Positions 18,068-27,646 of a stretch of DNA of 64,000 nt are shown piece after piece. A model generated the notes under the pieces. That model saw only the letters and a list, made by a program, of their open reading frames with translations, was not told where the DNA came from and made no database searches. Source of the DNA: Vibrio splendidus 12E03 (lineage in GTDB: Bacteria > Pseudomonadota > Gammaproteobacteria > Enterobacterales > Vibrionaceae); assembly GCF_000272105.2 (NCBI RefSeq), contig NZ_AJZD02000360.1:1-64000 (forward strand), in the 5' to 3' direction. Made by a program: the position numbers and the translations under genes. Each line of letters starts with the position of its first letter. Position 1 is the first letter of the stretch.

Positions 18068-19249
18068 ATGAGTGATAAAACCAAAAAAAAACCATTACCT
18101 TCCTTTATTGAAGAACGCTTGAACTTCTATATTCAAGACCTGATTACCCAGAACCAAAGTCAGAAACACTTGGTGTTGGGTAAACGTCCACCGTGCAACG
18201 CCGTTGTCATGCAGAGCAATGATTACCTAGCCCTGTCGCACAACAAGCAGATCCAACAAGCTCACCAAGCGGCGATCAGTGAAAACGATGACAACGTGGT
18301 GATGTCGGCCATTTTCCTACAAGATGAAGAGTCTAAACCAGCGTTTGAAACCGAACTCGCAAGCTATGTGGGTATGGAAAGTTGTTTGCTTTCTCAATCT
18401 GGCTGGGCGGCCAACATTGGGTTACTTCAAACTATCTGTCCGCCAGCTACGCCTGTGTATATCGACTTTTTTGCACACATGTCGCTGTGGGAAGGTATTC
18501 GCGCGGCTGGTGCAATAGCCCATCCATTTATGCATAACAATATGAATCACCTGCGCAAACAGCTAGAGCGCCACGGCTCAGGCGTTATTGTGGTCGATTC
18601 GATTTACAGCACAATCGGCACCATCGCCCCACTACGCGACATCTACGAAATGGCGCAAGAGTTTGATTGTGCCGTTGTCGTTGATGAATCGCATTCACTG
18701 GGTACGCATGGAGAAAATGGTGCTGGCTTAGTTCACGCATTGGGCCTCACTAACCAAGTCGACTTTATTACCGTTAGCTTGGCTAAAACCTTTGCCTATC
18801 GTGCAGGTGCTATCCTTGGGCCAAAGCAGCTTTCAGAAACCTTACCTTTTGTCGCGTATCCAGCTATTTTCAGCTCGACCGTGTTACCACAAGAGGTGGT
18901 TCGTTTAGAGAAAACATTAGAGGTAATAAAAGGTTCAGAAGACAAACGAGAAGCCTTATTCAAAAGCGCTAAATCGCTTACTACTGGCCTCAAACGGATT
19001 GGCTTTAACATCCGCAGCGAGTCTCAAATAGTGGCACTAGAGTGTGGTAGTGAAACAAACACCGAGCGAGTGCGCGACTTCCTAGAACAACGTGATGTGT
19101 TCGGTGCAGTATTCTGCCGCCCTGCGACTGGCAAGAACAAAAACATCATCCGTTTTTCAGTGAATGCCGACATGACACCAAGAGACATTGACCATGTGCT
19201 CACGGTTTGTCACGAAGCGTACCATCACCCCGAATTAGAGTTCGTGTAA
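18068..19249 (+). CDS. cqsA: CAI-1-type autoinducer synthase
   Basis: A fold-type I PLP enzyme of the alpha-oxoamine synthase family that joins acyl-CoA and SAM to form the alpha-hydroxyketone quorum-sensing signal (CAI-1 or its amino precursor). I start it at the ATG at 18068, preceded by AAGAGA, giving 393 residues. Motifs are MQSNDYLALS, LLSQSGWAANIGLL, VVVDESHSLGTHGENGAGL (PLP-binding Asp) and TVSLAKTFAYRAG (Schiff-base Lys). It converges on the gene for its receptor, cqsS, with a shared terminator between them. The neighbouring receptor makes the CqsA assignment secure. Confidence 0.96.
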   Translation: MSDKTKKKPLPSFIEERLNFYIQDLITQNQSQKHLVLGKRPPCNAVVMQSNDYLALSHNKQIQQAHQAAISENDDNVVMSAIFLQDEESKPAFETELASYVGMESCLLSQSGWAANIGLLQTICPPATPVYIDFFAHMSLWEGIRAAGAIAHPFMHNNMNHLRKQLERHGSGVIVVDSIYSTIGTIAPLRDIYEMAQEFDCAVVVDESHSLGTHGENGAGLVHALGLTNQVDFITVSLAKTFAYRAGAILGPKQLSETLPFVAYPAIFSSTVLPQEVVRLEKTLEVIKGSEDKREALFKSAKSLTTGLKRIGFNIRSESQIVALECGSETNTERVRDFLEQRDVFGAVFCRPATGKNKNIIRFSVNADMTPRDIDHVLTVCHEAYHHPELEFV

Positions 19250-19318
19250 CCTTGTTCAAACCATATTTATAACCAACACCAACGGCAGGACTGAATGGAC
19301 GCTATCATGTCGCGATAC

Positions 19319-19352
19319 AAAAAGAGCCCAGCCATTCGCTGAGCTCTTTCTT
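19319..19352. terminator. Bidirectional terminator between cqsA and cqsS
   Basis: AAAGAGC (19321-19327) pairs with GCTCTTT (19343-19349), with inner CAGC/GCTG pairing; A-rich and T-rich flanks serve both strands. Confidence 0.85.
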
Positions 19353-19399
19353 GTATCTATGTCTACCCAATGGCCGTGAACTTCAGACGATTACATCCG

Positions 19400-21448
19400 C
19401 TAAATCCAGTGAGCAATTTTATCGAATAGTCGGTTTTTGTCGGCAGGTTTAACAATAAAGTCCGACATACCTGACGATTCCATCTTTTCCAAGGTAACGG
19501 GAGAACTGTCACCCGTGTGAGCAATAATCGGCACCGAAGAGTATTCTTTGTCGGCACTTCGAATACAGCGAGAAGCTTCAACACCGTCCATGATTGGCAT
19601 TTCAATATCCATTAAGATCAAGTCGATATCGTCAGTATCAAGCGCATCTAAGGCTTGTTGGCCGTCTTCTTTCTGCACAACATCAAAGCCCTGTTTTTCC
19701 AATAACATTGCCGTAAATCGGCGTAGAGACTCGTTGTCATCGACCACCATGATCGTACGTTTAGTGGTGGCCTCTAGCGGTTTTACAGCAATCGATGGCA
19801 TCACATAGTTGGAGTCAAACAGTAAACGATCAATGGTCGCTTTGGTATTCAGTAGCCAAACTTGCGTTTCCACCCAAATAGGCTCGAAAGAGATGTTACG
19901 CACACGCTTGATAGGATGACGTTCATACAAGTAAATGATTCGCGCCTCAGTAAACGAAAGTAACGATTCAATCTTATCGAGGCAATTGGCTCTTAAATCC
20001 AAGCTCTCCATATCAACGAAAATCAAGTCGAACTCAAACTGATATTCCTTATTCTGTAGCGCTGACGCCACATCCAAAATCTCTAGGTCAAAACCCATAA
20101 AGCGAGAGGTTTCAGTCATTTTCCTGGAAAGCACTGTCTGATCACTGATCATCAGCACCGTCTTGAGTTTAGTCAGTTCGCTCTTGATTTCCTCTACCGA
20201 ATTGGAAGTCAAAGATGGGAAAATCATCGTGAACTGTGTCCATTGATCCACTTCAGACTGGCATTTAATCTCACCACCAAACGAGCGCATGACCTTCTGA
20301 CAAAATGGCAAACCTAAACCGTAATTACCCGACTGGCCTGTGGTGTAAAAGTCTTGGAAAATACGACGAATGATATCGCTCGAAATACCAGAGCCGTTAT
20401 CCGTCACCATTATCTGGTTCGTCACTTCATCACTGAACATGGTGACATGAATATGAAAATCTTCAGGGCTACGATGATGGAACGCATTCTTGAACAGATT
20501 ATACATGACGTATTTCAACAAGGTGTCGCTACCCAAGAACTCAAAGTTACTCTGCACATCCAAGGAGATTGCTGACTTATCAGCAGAGCGCTTGTAATTG
20601 AAACTGTCTATCGCATCCTCAACCACCGCTTGCGCTGAATGCTTCTTAAACGTAGATCGAGAGACTCGGTTTTCATCAATTGAAGTCAGTAACAGATCTA
20701 TCGTTTCGTTTCCGGAATGAATGATCTCCATCGCTTCATCGCCCACTTCACGTAGCTGAATCACTTCCTCATTGCTTAACGCATATTGCCCTTTTTGATC
20801 GCCACTTTTAGGGTTCGGCAATATGGACTGCATGACATCAATAGAGGTAAGTAAACCGCTTAGAGGGTTTCGCATCTCATGGGCGATACCTGCACCAAAA
20901 GACTTCGCCAATGACACCTTGTTTTCATGTTCCACCTGATTGCGGAAGTAGAACAAGTTGCCGAATAAGTAGATAAACAAAAAGATTGGCACATGCGTCC
21001 AATCCATTGTGAGTTCGAGGTAGAAGCCTTGTGCAATCCAAGCGCACAAGGTAGCAATCCCAATACCTGCAAAGGTTTGTGCAAACATCACTCTCGTCAC
21101 GTGCACTAATAAAATATGGAGGAAAATAGCCGACATGAATGACATAACCCAAACGTTGGACCAATTATTCATTAACAGCATGTAGAAGAAGAAACCGGGC
21201 AAACAGATAGTTACAGCAACTTGATAATAAGCCGGAAGGTATTTTCGCCATTCAAATGGGACGCGATTGCGAAATATAATGCCAAAGAACAATACCGAGC
21301 AAAACAGGCGGAGTGCCAAGTTTTCGTAGGGTTGCGGAAACAAAAACTCCCACACAATGTAGTAAATTGGAAAACCGACAAAGCCCATCCAACCCACGAG
21401 GGTTAGATTCGGTTCTGCGTACTGGTAAACTTTACGAATCGCGTTCAT
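19400..21448 (-). CDS. cqsS: Quorum-sensing hybrid sensor kinase for CAI-1
   Basis: A 682-residue receptor. Six membrane segments fill residues about 15-170, then comes the kinase: dimerisation box GAGIAHEMRNPLSG with phospho-acceptor His190, an N box near FKNAFHH, G boxes DNGSGIS and GNYGLGL. A linker follows, then a receiver domain starting MVVDDNES with phospho-acceptor Asp614 (LMDIEMP). These numbers are each four lower than those I recall for V. cholerae CqsS (His194, Asp618). By that offset, Phe166 sits at the ligand-selectivity position that is Cys170 in V. cholerae. It should feed phosphate through LuxU to LuxO. Confidence 0.96.
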   Translation of the reverse strand: MNAIRKVYQYAEPNLTLVGWMGFVGFPIYYIVWEFLFPQPYENLALRLFCSVLFFGIIFRNRVPFEWRKYLPAYYQVAVTICLPGFFFYMLLMNNWSNVWVMSFMSAIFLHILLVHVTRVMFAQTFAGIGIATLCAWIAQGFYLELTMDWTHVPIFLFIYLFGNLFYFRNQVEHENKVSLAKSFGAGIAHEMRNPLSGLLTSIDVMQSILPNPKSGDQKGQYALSNEEVIQLREVGDEAMEIIHSGNETIDLLLTSIDENRVSRSTFKKHSAQAVVEDAIDSFNYKRSADKSAISLDVQSNFEFLGSDTLLKYVMYNLFKNAFHHRSPEDFHIHVTMFSDEVTNQIMVTDNGSGISSDIIRRIFQDFYTTGQSGNYGLGLPFCQKVMRSFGGEIKCQSEVDQWTQFTMIFPSLTSNSVEEIKSELTKLKTVLMISDQTVLSRKMTETSRFMGFDLEILDVASALQNKEYQFEFDLIFVDMESLDLRANCLDKIESLLSFTEARIIYLYERHPIKRVRNISFEPIWVETQVWLLNTKATIDRLLFDSNYVMPSIAVKPLEATTKRTIMVVDDNESLRRFTAMLLEKQGFDVVQKEDGQQALDALDTDDIDLILMDIEMPIMDGVEASRCIRSADKEYSSVPIIAHTGDSSPVTLEKMESSGMSDFIVKPADKNRLFDKIAHWI

Positions 21449-21701
21449 ACGAAATACTTTGTTCTCTAAGCCCTGACGTTTATTAATTCTATGATTTAGT
21501 TTTTATACTTATATTTTGGCACCGATTATATTACACATCACCTCCGAGCAGTGAGGTTTCAATCAAATAACCAACGGATTCGTTTTTATTATTAAGCTTA
21601 GATGAATAAAGTCTCAGTTTTATAGTTTAATTCAGACACTAAACCTGAGTTCCTGAGACTTGTCCGCTAGCGCCTGCACCAATTACCCCTCTTACTTACT
21701 G

Positions 21702-22517
21702 TTATGTCACTGTTACTCGATGCATTTTTCTTGGAGTATCACCGTAATCTATCACTGCGTAATGTTGCGTTACCCTGTTATCCCAGATCGCCATTGAGCC
21801 GTTGTCCCATTTGAAACGAACTTGAAACTCAGGGCGTCTCGCAATTTCAAACAGTTGGCTGAGTAAAACATCACTCTCTTGACGAGGCAGTTCGTTGATA
21901 TAGCGAGTAAACTGCTCATTGATATACAGCGTTTCCTTACCCGTTTCAGGATGAACTTGAACAACCGGGTGAACCACTGGCGGATTATCCTGTGCTGTTT
22001 TAAGCAAGGATTTGTGCCAATCAAGCTCAATGTCTTCTGACTCTATACCTTCAAAGGCCACCAGCGAATGAGTCGCCGATAAGCCTCTCAACTTAGCTTT
22101 CATATCTTCATTTAGAGATTCAAAAACCGCCGTCATAGAACACCAGATCGTGTCACCACCGACGCTTGGAATGTGTTGAGCATGCAACAGGGAAGCTTTC
22201 GACGGCAAGCTGCGCCACGTTAAGTCGGTATGCCAATAACTTTCCATTGGCGCATTGCCTAGGGTTGTTTCAATCACACTCACCTGAGGCGCACTTTCCA
22301 CGCGAGGGAAGAAAGGATGTGCAGGTTCTAACGTTCCAAAGCGTTCTGCAATCATCAAGTGTTGTTCTGGAGACAAAGTCTGCCCGTCGAGAAAGATCAC
22401 TTGATGGGTTAGAAGCGCCTGATACACCTTATCGAGTTCATCAGCACTGCATGTAGAAATGTCTAATTCGTGGATGCGAGCTCCGATGTGAGGAGTAATG
22501 GGTTCTATTTTCAACAT
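21702..22517 (-). CDS. TauD/TfdA-family Fe(II)/2-oxoglutarate dioxygenase
   Basis: A 271-residue soluble oxygenase. The facial triad is visible: His and Asp of SYWHTDLTW (about residues 99-103) and the distal His in the MHRVTV C-terminus; the Arg just before (TPRKMHR) should bind 2-oxoglutarate. N-terminal IGARIHELDIS and the VTQHYAVIDYG segment are typical of TauD. Taurine is the model substrate, but no tauABC genes are adjacent, so another sulfonate or a carboxylate is possible and I give no symbol. No terminator is obvious at its 3' end. Confidence 0.88.
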   Translation of the reverse strand: MLKIEPITPHIGARIHELDISTCSADELDKVYQALLTHQVIFLDGQTLSPEQHLMIAERFGTLEPAHPFFPRVESAPQVSVIETTLGNAPMESYWHTDLTWRSLPSKASLLHAQHIPSVGGDTIWCSMTAVFESLNEDMKAKLRGLSATHSLVAFEGIESEDIELDWHKSLLKTAQDNPPVVHPVVQVHPETGKETLYINEQFTRYINELPRQESDVLLSQLFEIARRPEFQVRFKWDNGSMAIWDNRVTQHYAVIDYGDTPRKMHRVTVT

Positions 22518-22630
22518 ACTTTCGCTTATTGATGATATTGAGTTGCGGGACGGATCTGGCTACTAACAGTAAACCGGATAAATGCAGATTTTCTTTCCCA
22601 CTTGAAATAGAAAATCGTCTCTCCGAAACA

Positions 22631-22669
22631 AAAAAAGAGCCCCTAAGCTGGAGCTCTTTTCGTTTTTTG
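22631..22669. terminator. Bidirectional terminator downstream of the MBL-fold gene
   Basis: AAAAGAGC (22633-22640) pairs with GCTCTTTT (22653-22660), with A-rich and T-rich flanks. It lies between the MBL-fold gene and the dioxygenase gene, both on the minus strand. Confidence 0.75.
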
Positions 22670-22810
22670 ATACTTCCTGTATCCATAGACAAGTCCAATC
22701 TGTAGTACTTTCACTGAAAGCCAGATCATCGATATCTCCAGTTGTGTATCACTAATAAATCTAGCATACAATCTTCAGACTGTTCTGCGACACAACCGAG
22801 ATAATCAACT

Positions 22811-23710
22811 CTAGTGCCAAACCATCTCGCCACTCAGCACTTTCGCGCCAAGTTCTAAATCACCTTCCGTAGCCTCAAATTTCGAGTAGGCTTTCTTCAT
22901 ATAATCACTGATCTCGACCGATGTTGAATTACTTTTGCTCACCAATGCTTTTTCAATATCAGCCACATAATCCTGCGTGAACTGAACTGCATTTATCCCA
23001 GTTGGCATTTCACCTAAATAGTGACCCGGAATTACAACCTCTGGCTCAAGTGCTTTCATACGATCCAACGATTGTGACCACTGGCTACGAATCTCTTTCG
23101 ATGCGGCATCTGCCATCCATACATGCACACCGCTATACACCGACACGCCACCAAATACAGTCTTTTCAGACGGAACCCAAAGGTAAGCTTGGTGTGTATT
23201 TATCTCTTTCACTTCGATGGTTTCACCTTCGATGCTTAATGTTGAGCCGTTCATCACGGTTGGAACAATCACCTTAGAGGGCGCATTGCCTGCTAATTTA
23301 GGCCCCCAGTATTCAAGCTTTGCATCTTTGGTGCGTTTGATATGTGCGACAACAGCTTCACTGGCAACGACCTTAACGTTAGGAAATGCCGAAACTATCG
23401 GTTCCAAACCAAAGTAGTAATCTGGGTCGCCGCTGCTGATGTAAACCATCGATAATTTTTTGCCTGTGGCTTTGATTTGCTCCACCAACTTTTGCCCGTC
23501 TGCGACACTAAATTGCGCATCAAACAGAATCACTTCTTTCTCACCCGAAACCAATACCGAGCTTGCGGGGAATATCGCGTTCTCGCCGGGGTTATAGTGA
23601 GTGATATTCAGATCCGCAGCTAAAGCAACACTTGATGCCAGCACCGTTCCTAGGCTTATGGTTCCTAAAAGCATGCTTTTTGATAACAGGTTTTTCGATA
23701 ATGTATTCAT
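22811..23710 (-). CDS. Exported MBL-fold protein with degenerate metal motif
   Basis: I start the protein at the ATG at 23710, which gives a clean signal peptide (MLLGTISLGTVLASSVALA-AD); an upstream GTG at 23740 would bury it. The mature part follows the metallo-beta-lactamase fold: SSVLVSGEKEVILFDAQFS, then the position of the usual HxHxDH motif reads SGDPDYYFG, and a late IPGH. The two zinc-binding His of the first motif are therefore missing, so classical hydrolase chemistry is doubtful. The gene is divergent from a LysR regulator, the probable controller. Confidence 0.8.
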   Translation of the reverse strand: MNTLSKNLLSKSMLLGTISLGTVLASSVALAADLNITHYNPGENAIFPASSVLVSGEKEVILFDAQFSVADGQKLVEQIKATGKKLSMVYISSGDPDYYFGLEPIVSAFPNVKVVASEAVVAHIKRTKDAKLEYWGPKLAGNAPSKVIVPTVMNGSTLSIEGETIEVKEINTHQAYLWVPSEKTVFGGVSVYSGVHVWMADAASKEIRSQWSQSLDRMKALEPEVVIPGHYLGEMPTGINAVQFTQDYVADIEKALVSKSNSTSVEISDYMKKAYSKFEATEGDLELGAKVLSGEMVWH

Positions 23711-23870
23711 GGCTTTATTCCGGTATTTGGAGTTGAACACCTGCCAACTCGCTGAATGTCCAAATATCTTATTTGATTGTTTTTAGATGAAATAGACATC
23801 AAATTGACTTTAACTGTTGCAGTTTTCGGACATATACTGAGGTCGGTTCAATTCTCTAGGCAATAAAACA

Positions 23871-24764
23871 ATGGATAAACTCGAGGCAATGAATGTCTTT
23901 GTCACCATAGTGGAGCGTGGTAGTTTGAGCGCAGCTGCAGAGCACCTTGATCTCTCACGAACAAAGGTCACTCGTTATTTGGGTGAGTTAGAAACATGGA
24001 TGGACACACGCTTGCTTCACAGAACAACACGAAGCTTAAGTTTAACCAGCGCAGGTAAAGAAACACTTGAGGTCGCCAGAGAACTTTTGGCTCTGGAAGC
24101 ATCCCTAACTGGAATCAGAAACCAAAACCGAGAGCATTTAAAAGGTCAGCTGCGTATTACCGCGAGCTACTCGATTGTCGATAGCTTCTTGATGGACGTG
24201 ATCGGTCGCTTCATCGATAAATGGCCAGAGGTCTCGATTGACATAGTTTCTACCGATCAAACGGTCAATCTTGTTGAGTCACGCATCGATTTAGCCATTC
24301 GCATAACCAACGAACTGACACCCAATATTGTCGCGAAGCAGATCGGTGAATGCCGCTCCGTGATTTGCGCATCGCCTCAATATCTAAAAGAGAACGGCAC
24401 ACCCACAGAAGCCCAAGATCTAGCGCACCACAACTGTTTATCGTTCAGTTACTTTGGCAAAACCGCTTGGACGTTCAATGGCCCCAATGGGCTGGAATCA
24501 GTCCCAATTAAAGGGAACATCAGTGCAAACACTTCAGAGGTTCTGCTTTCTGCCACACTCAAAGGCAACGGGATCTGCTTACTACCCTTTCCTTCGGTCG
24601 AAGGCTTAATTCAAGACGGATTGTTGGTTCCTCTGCTCTCCGAATGGAAACCTAAAACGCTGGGTGTACATACGATTTATGGAACGCGTAAGCAAGTCAC
24701 TCCACTGTTAAGAGCCTTTATCGATCACCTATCAAGTGAGATGGAACAGTCGACAAGCTGGTAG
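23871..24764 (+). CDS. LysR-family transcriptional regulator
   Basis: A 297-residue regulator of normal length. The N-terminal winged helix (about 3-62: AMNVFVTIVERGSLSAAAEHL, LSRTKVTRYLGELE) precedes a periplasmic-binding-like effector domain (about 90-290) with LRITASYSIVDSFL and the CLSFSYFGKTAWTF segment. It resembles the DsdC/AaeR-like subgroup with TTRSLSLTSAGKE. Its start is 160 bp from the divergent MBL-fold gene. That gap holds the shared promoter; the ligand is not evident. Confidence 0.92.
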   Translation: MDKLEAMNVFVTIVERGSLSAAAEHLDLSRTKVTRYLGELETWMDTRLLHRTTRSLSLTSAGKETLEVARELLALEASLTGIRNQNREHLKGQLRITASYSIVDSFLMDVIGRFIDKWPEVSIDIVSTDQTVNLVESRIDLAIRITNELTPNIVAKQIGECRSVICASPQYLKENGTPTEAQDLAHHNCLSFSYFGKTAWTFNGPNGLESVPIKGNISANTSEVLLSATLKGNGICLLPFPSVEGLIQDGLLVPLLSEWKPKTLGVHTIYGTRKQVTPLLRAFIDHLSSEMEQSTSW

Positions 24765-24909
24765 AAGTACGATGCCGTCAATAAAGAGGAAAACTTGCTA
24801 TTAGTAAAACTGATGCAGAATTAAAATCATTAATTTTACTTAACTGTCAGTTGCTTCTATCGTGACTGCATACATCATCGATTAGCTTATTAACGCAGGG
24901 AAACTGACT

Positions 24910-25311
24910 ATGACTGCCATTACCGATCTAGACCTCCTACTGAAATCCATGTCACCAGAATTAATCGACGGTAACTATGTTTTTTGCACTGTCGACGGAG
25001 CGCTAGCAGACTATGTTCAGCTCAATCCAATCTCGACTTTTCGTGAAAAAGAAGGTTTAACACTGGTTCTGGAAGAAGACGTTGCGACCAAAGCTCAGCT
25101 AAACTTCGACGCTGTGTTTAGCCTGATCACTTTATCGGTACATTCGAGCCTTGAAGCGGTTGGATTGACGGCAGCGTTTGCGACAAAGCTTGGCTCATAC
25201 GGCATTAGCGCTAACGTTGTTGCAGGCTACTATCACGACCACATTTTCGTTCAAAAAGACAAAGCAGAAGCTGCAATGAGTGCGCTGAAAGAGTTTTCAA
25301 AAACTGATTAA
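24910..25311 (+). CDS. ACT-domain-containing small protein
   Basis: A 133-residue cytosolic protein with an N-terminal strand-rich part (YVFCTVDGALADYV) and a C-terminal ACT-like half (about 65-130) with LSVHSSLEAVGLTAAFATKL and the glycine-containing YGISANVVAGYYHDHIFV. Such proteins (DUF2241/ACT_7 type) are expected to bind amino acids but are uncharacterised. RBS CAGGGAAA precedes the ATG. It stands alone with its own bidirectional terminator at 25342. Confidence 0.85.
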   Translation: MTAITDLDLLLKSMSPELIDGNYVFCTVDGALADYVQLNPISTFREKEGLTLVLEEDVATKAQLNFDAVFSLITLSVHSSLEAVGLTAAFATKLGSYGISANVVAGYYHDHIFVQKDKAEAAMSALKEFSKTD

Positions 25312-25338
25312 TTAAGAGTTCGATTACTCACAAATACA

Positions 25339-25370
25339 AAAAAAGCGACGTAATCTACGTCACTTTGACT
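25339..25370. terminator. Bidirectional terminator between the ACT protein and chemoreceptor genes
   Basis: AAAGCGACGTA (25342-25352) pairs with TACGTCACTTT (25356-25366) with one mismatch and a 3-nt loop. Confidence 0.75.
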
Positions 25371-25417
25371 TATTGCTTACCGCGCACTCACTGATCAGGC
25401 ATCAGCGAGTGAAACAG

Positions 25418-27304
25418 TTAAGCAAGCTTAAAAGTGGCCACTTTGTCGCTTAAACCCGCGGCTTGGCTTTTAAGTTCGTTTGACTCAGTTAAGCTGTCCT
25501 GTGCCCCCACAACCAAGTGGTCAGTAACATCTTTAATGGTCGTAATGTTTTGGGTAATTTCACCCGTCACGTGTGTTTGCTCTTCAGCTGCGGTCGCGAT
25601 TTGAGTCGCCATATCGCTGATCAAAGCCACCGCCGTGTTGATCTCTTCAAGCGCATGCGAAGCTCTGTCGGCATCTTCTACTGAATGTATCGCCAGTTTA
25701 GAACTGCTTTCCATCAGCTCAACCGCTTGAGCTGTCGTGCGCTGTAGGATATCAATCGTTGATTTGATCTCTTCTGTTGAAGAGTGAGTGCGCTGCGAAA
25801 GCACACGTACTTCATCCGCTACCACAGCAAAGCCACGACCTTGTTCGCCAGCACGAGCCGCTTCAATCGCAGCATTCAAAGCAAGTAAGTTGGTTTGCTC
25901 TGCAATGCCTTGAATCGTTGCGAGTACAGTCGAGATCTCTTGAGCATGCTTGTTTAGCTCGCTAATCACACTACCTGCTTCGTTCACTTCATTGGCTAGG
26001 TTATTGATTGAACCTTTGGTATCCACAACCAGAGCGTGACCGCTGTTAGTGCTTGTCGCTGAATCTTGCGCCGCTTTTGCTGTTTGCTCGGCATGCGATG
26101 CGATCTCTTGCGTGGCGCTCGCCATTTCAGTTACGGCCGTCGCGACCATAGTGATTTCTTGCTGCTGATGATTAAGCTCATCCACCGAACGGTTCGCACG
26201 CTGAGCACTTTGCTCTGACTGACTGTTTAGCTGCTCTGACTGACCACGGATATGGCCAATCAACTGCTGTAAACTTCCAACAAAGGTATTGAAGTTATGA
26301 GCCAACTCACCCACTTCATCTTGGTTTTCAACATGAATGCGTTGAGTTAAATCACCACTACCATTCGCGATTTGCGCCAGTGCTTGAGATACGTGGTTCA
26401 ACGGACGGAAGAGAATCGTACACAGCAGGTTAAACAGTATGGTACATACGATCACCACAAGTAGCGTCACCAACACTTGACCAATCACTGCATCAAATAG
26501 TGGCGCAACCAATGAGTCATGGTTAACAACGCTCACAGTAATCAGGCTCGTTCCATCAATCGCACGTGCGTACAGAACATAGTCGCTGCCGTTCAACTCG
26601 ATAGAAGTGTCTTTACCGCTAGTCAGCGCCTTTTGTACATCCGCAAAATCTAACCCAAGTGAGCTGATGTTTTTGTTCAGTAACTTGGTGTCAGGGTGCG
26701 TATAAACCGTGCCCTTATTGGTCGCGATGAACATGTAACCTTCACCAGGAAGAATCACTTGCTCTAGGCTATTAAGAATGTCGGTAATTTCTACATCAGC
26801 ACCCAACACAACTTGTTGACCATGTAATTGCATGGCAGTACCCAGCGACACAACATTCGCCCCAGTTGCAGCTGCAACCGTTGGATTATCCATGAATACC
26901 TTACTTGGGTTCGCAACCGCATTGGTGTACCAACCCCATAAACGGGGATCATCATTGCCCGGTGGCAGTACTACTCCGTTCGCGTTCTTTTGCGACCCAT
27001 CAGGAAATGCCAAGAAGACATTATCAAAAGAGGCTGAGTCACGAACCTGTTTTAGATGAGTCACCAAGCTTTCTTGTTTGGATTCTTTCGAAAGAGAAGT
27101 AAGCGCACGCTCTTTGGATAAGATCCAATCCGATACATATTGATTGTACGAAGTCGATGCGCCCTCTAAGCGCTGTTCAACTTCAATATCCAACCTTTGC
27201 AGTGAAGCACGAAAAGACAATGCCTCGACCAAAATTCCCCCCAGGATAATGGCCATACTGGCTGAAATCGCCAGTTTATTTTTAAGCGAGAGTTTCTTGA
27301 ACAT
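25418..27304 (-). CDS. Methyl-accepting chemotaxis protein (membrane, dCache-type sensor)
   Basis: A 628-residue transmembrane chemoreceptor. The first membrane helix is about 10-30, a periplasmic double-Cache-like sensor spans about 35-270 (with PRLWGWYTNAVANPSKVF and the GEGYMFIATNKGTVYTHPD segment), and the second helix is about 272-298. A HAMP domain follows (FRPLNHVSQALAQIANGSGDLTQR), then the signalling domain with the hairpin tip EQTNLLALNAAIEAARAGEQ. Cache sensors usually bind amino or organic acids. A 342-bp gap with no visible feature separates its promoter side from the DUF1826 gene. Confidence 0.95.
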   Translation of the reverse strand: MFKKLSLKNKLAISASMAIILGGILVEALSFRASLQRLDIEVEQRLEGASTSYNQYVSDWILSKERALTSLSKESKQESLVTHLKQVRDSASFDNVFLAFPDGSQKNANGVVLPPGNDDPRLWGWYTNAVANPSKVFMDNPTVAAATGANVVSLGTAMQLHGQQVVLGADVEITDILNSLEQVILPGEGYMFIATNKGTVYTHPDTKLLNKNISSLGLDFADVQKALTSGKDTSIELNGSDYVLYARAIDGTSLITVSVVNHDSLVAPLFDAVIGQVLVTLLVVIVCTILFNLLCTILFRPLNHVSQALAQIANGSGDLTQRIHVENQDEVGELAHNFNTFVGSLQQLIGHIRGQSEQLNSQSEQSAQRANRSVDELNHQQQEITMVATAVTEMASATQEIASHAEQTAKAAQDSATSTNSGHALVVDTKGSINNLANEVNEAGSVISELNKHAQEISTVLATIQGIAEQTNLLALNAAIEAARAGEQGRGFAVVADEVRVLSQRTHSSTEEIKSTIDILQRTTAQAVELMESSSKLAIHSVEDADRASHALEEINTAVALISDMATQIATAAEEQTHVTGEITQNITTIKDVTDHLVVGAQDSLTESNELKSQAAGLSDKVATFKLA

Positions 27305-27646
27305 AGGAAACCTATAATTTGGAAGTAAAGAACCGTGGCGAACAAGTTGGTTGCCAAAGCGGTTTGCAAGCGGGATATATTTTACGCTTTAAAATAAATT
27401 AAGAAACCGATGAGGAACTGAAATATTGATATATGTGAGTAAGTGCACGCATCATATCCATTGATTTAGAGAATGGTGAACTCTAAGTTTTGAATTCATA
27501 CACTAATTGAGGTCGGCTGATGGGTGTCTTTATTTGGGAGTAACAACGGCATAGATCGCCCTATACCGTTAGCTCATTAGGAAGTTATTTAAATGAGTTG
27601 AACGTCTGAATAGAAACAGGTTGCGGACTAAATAGTCAAAAGTTGA
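27305..27646. other. Gap of 342 bp between chemoreceptor and DUF1826 genes
   Basis: AT-rich sequence holding the chemoreceptor promoter region. I see no ORF, hairpin terminator or repeat worth naming. Confidence 0.6.
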
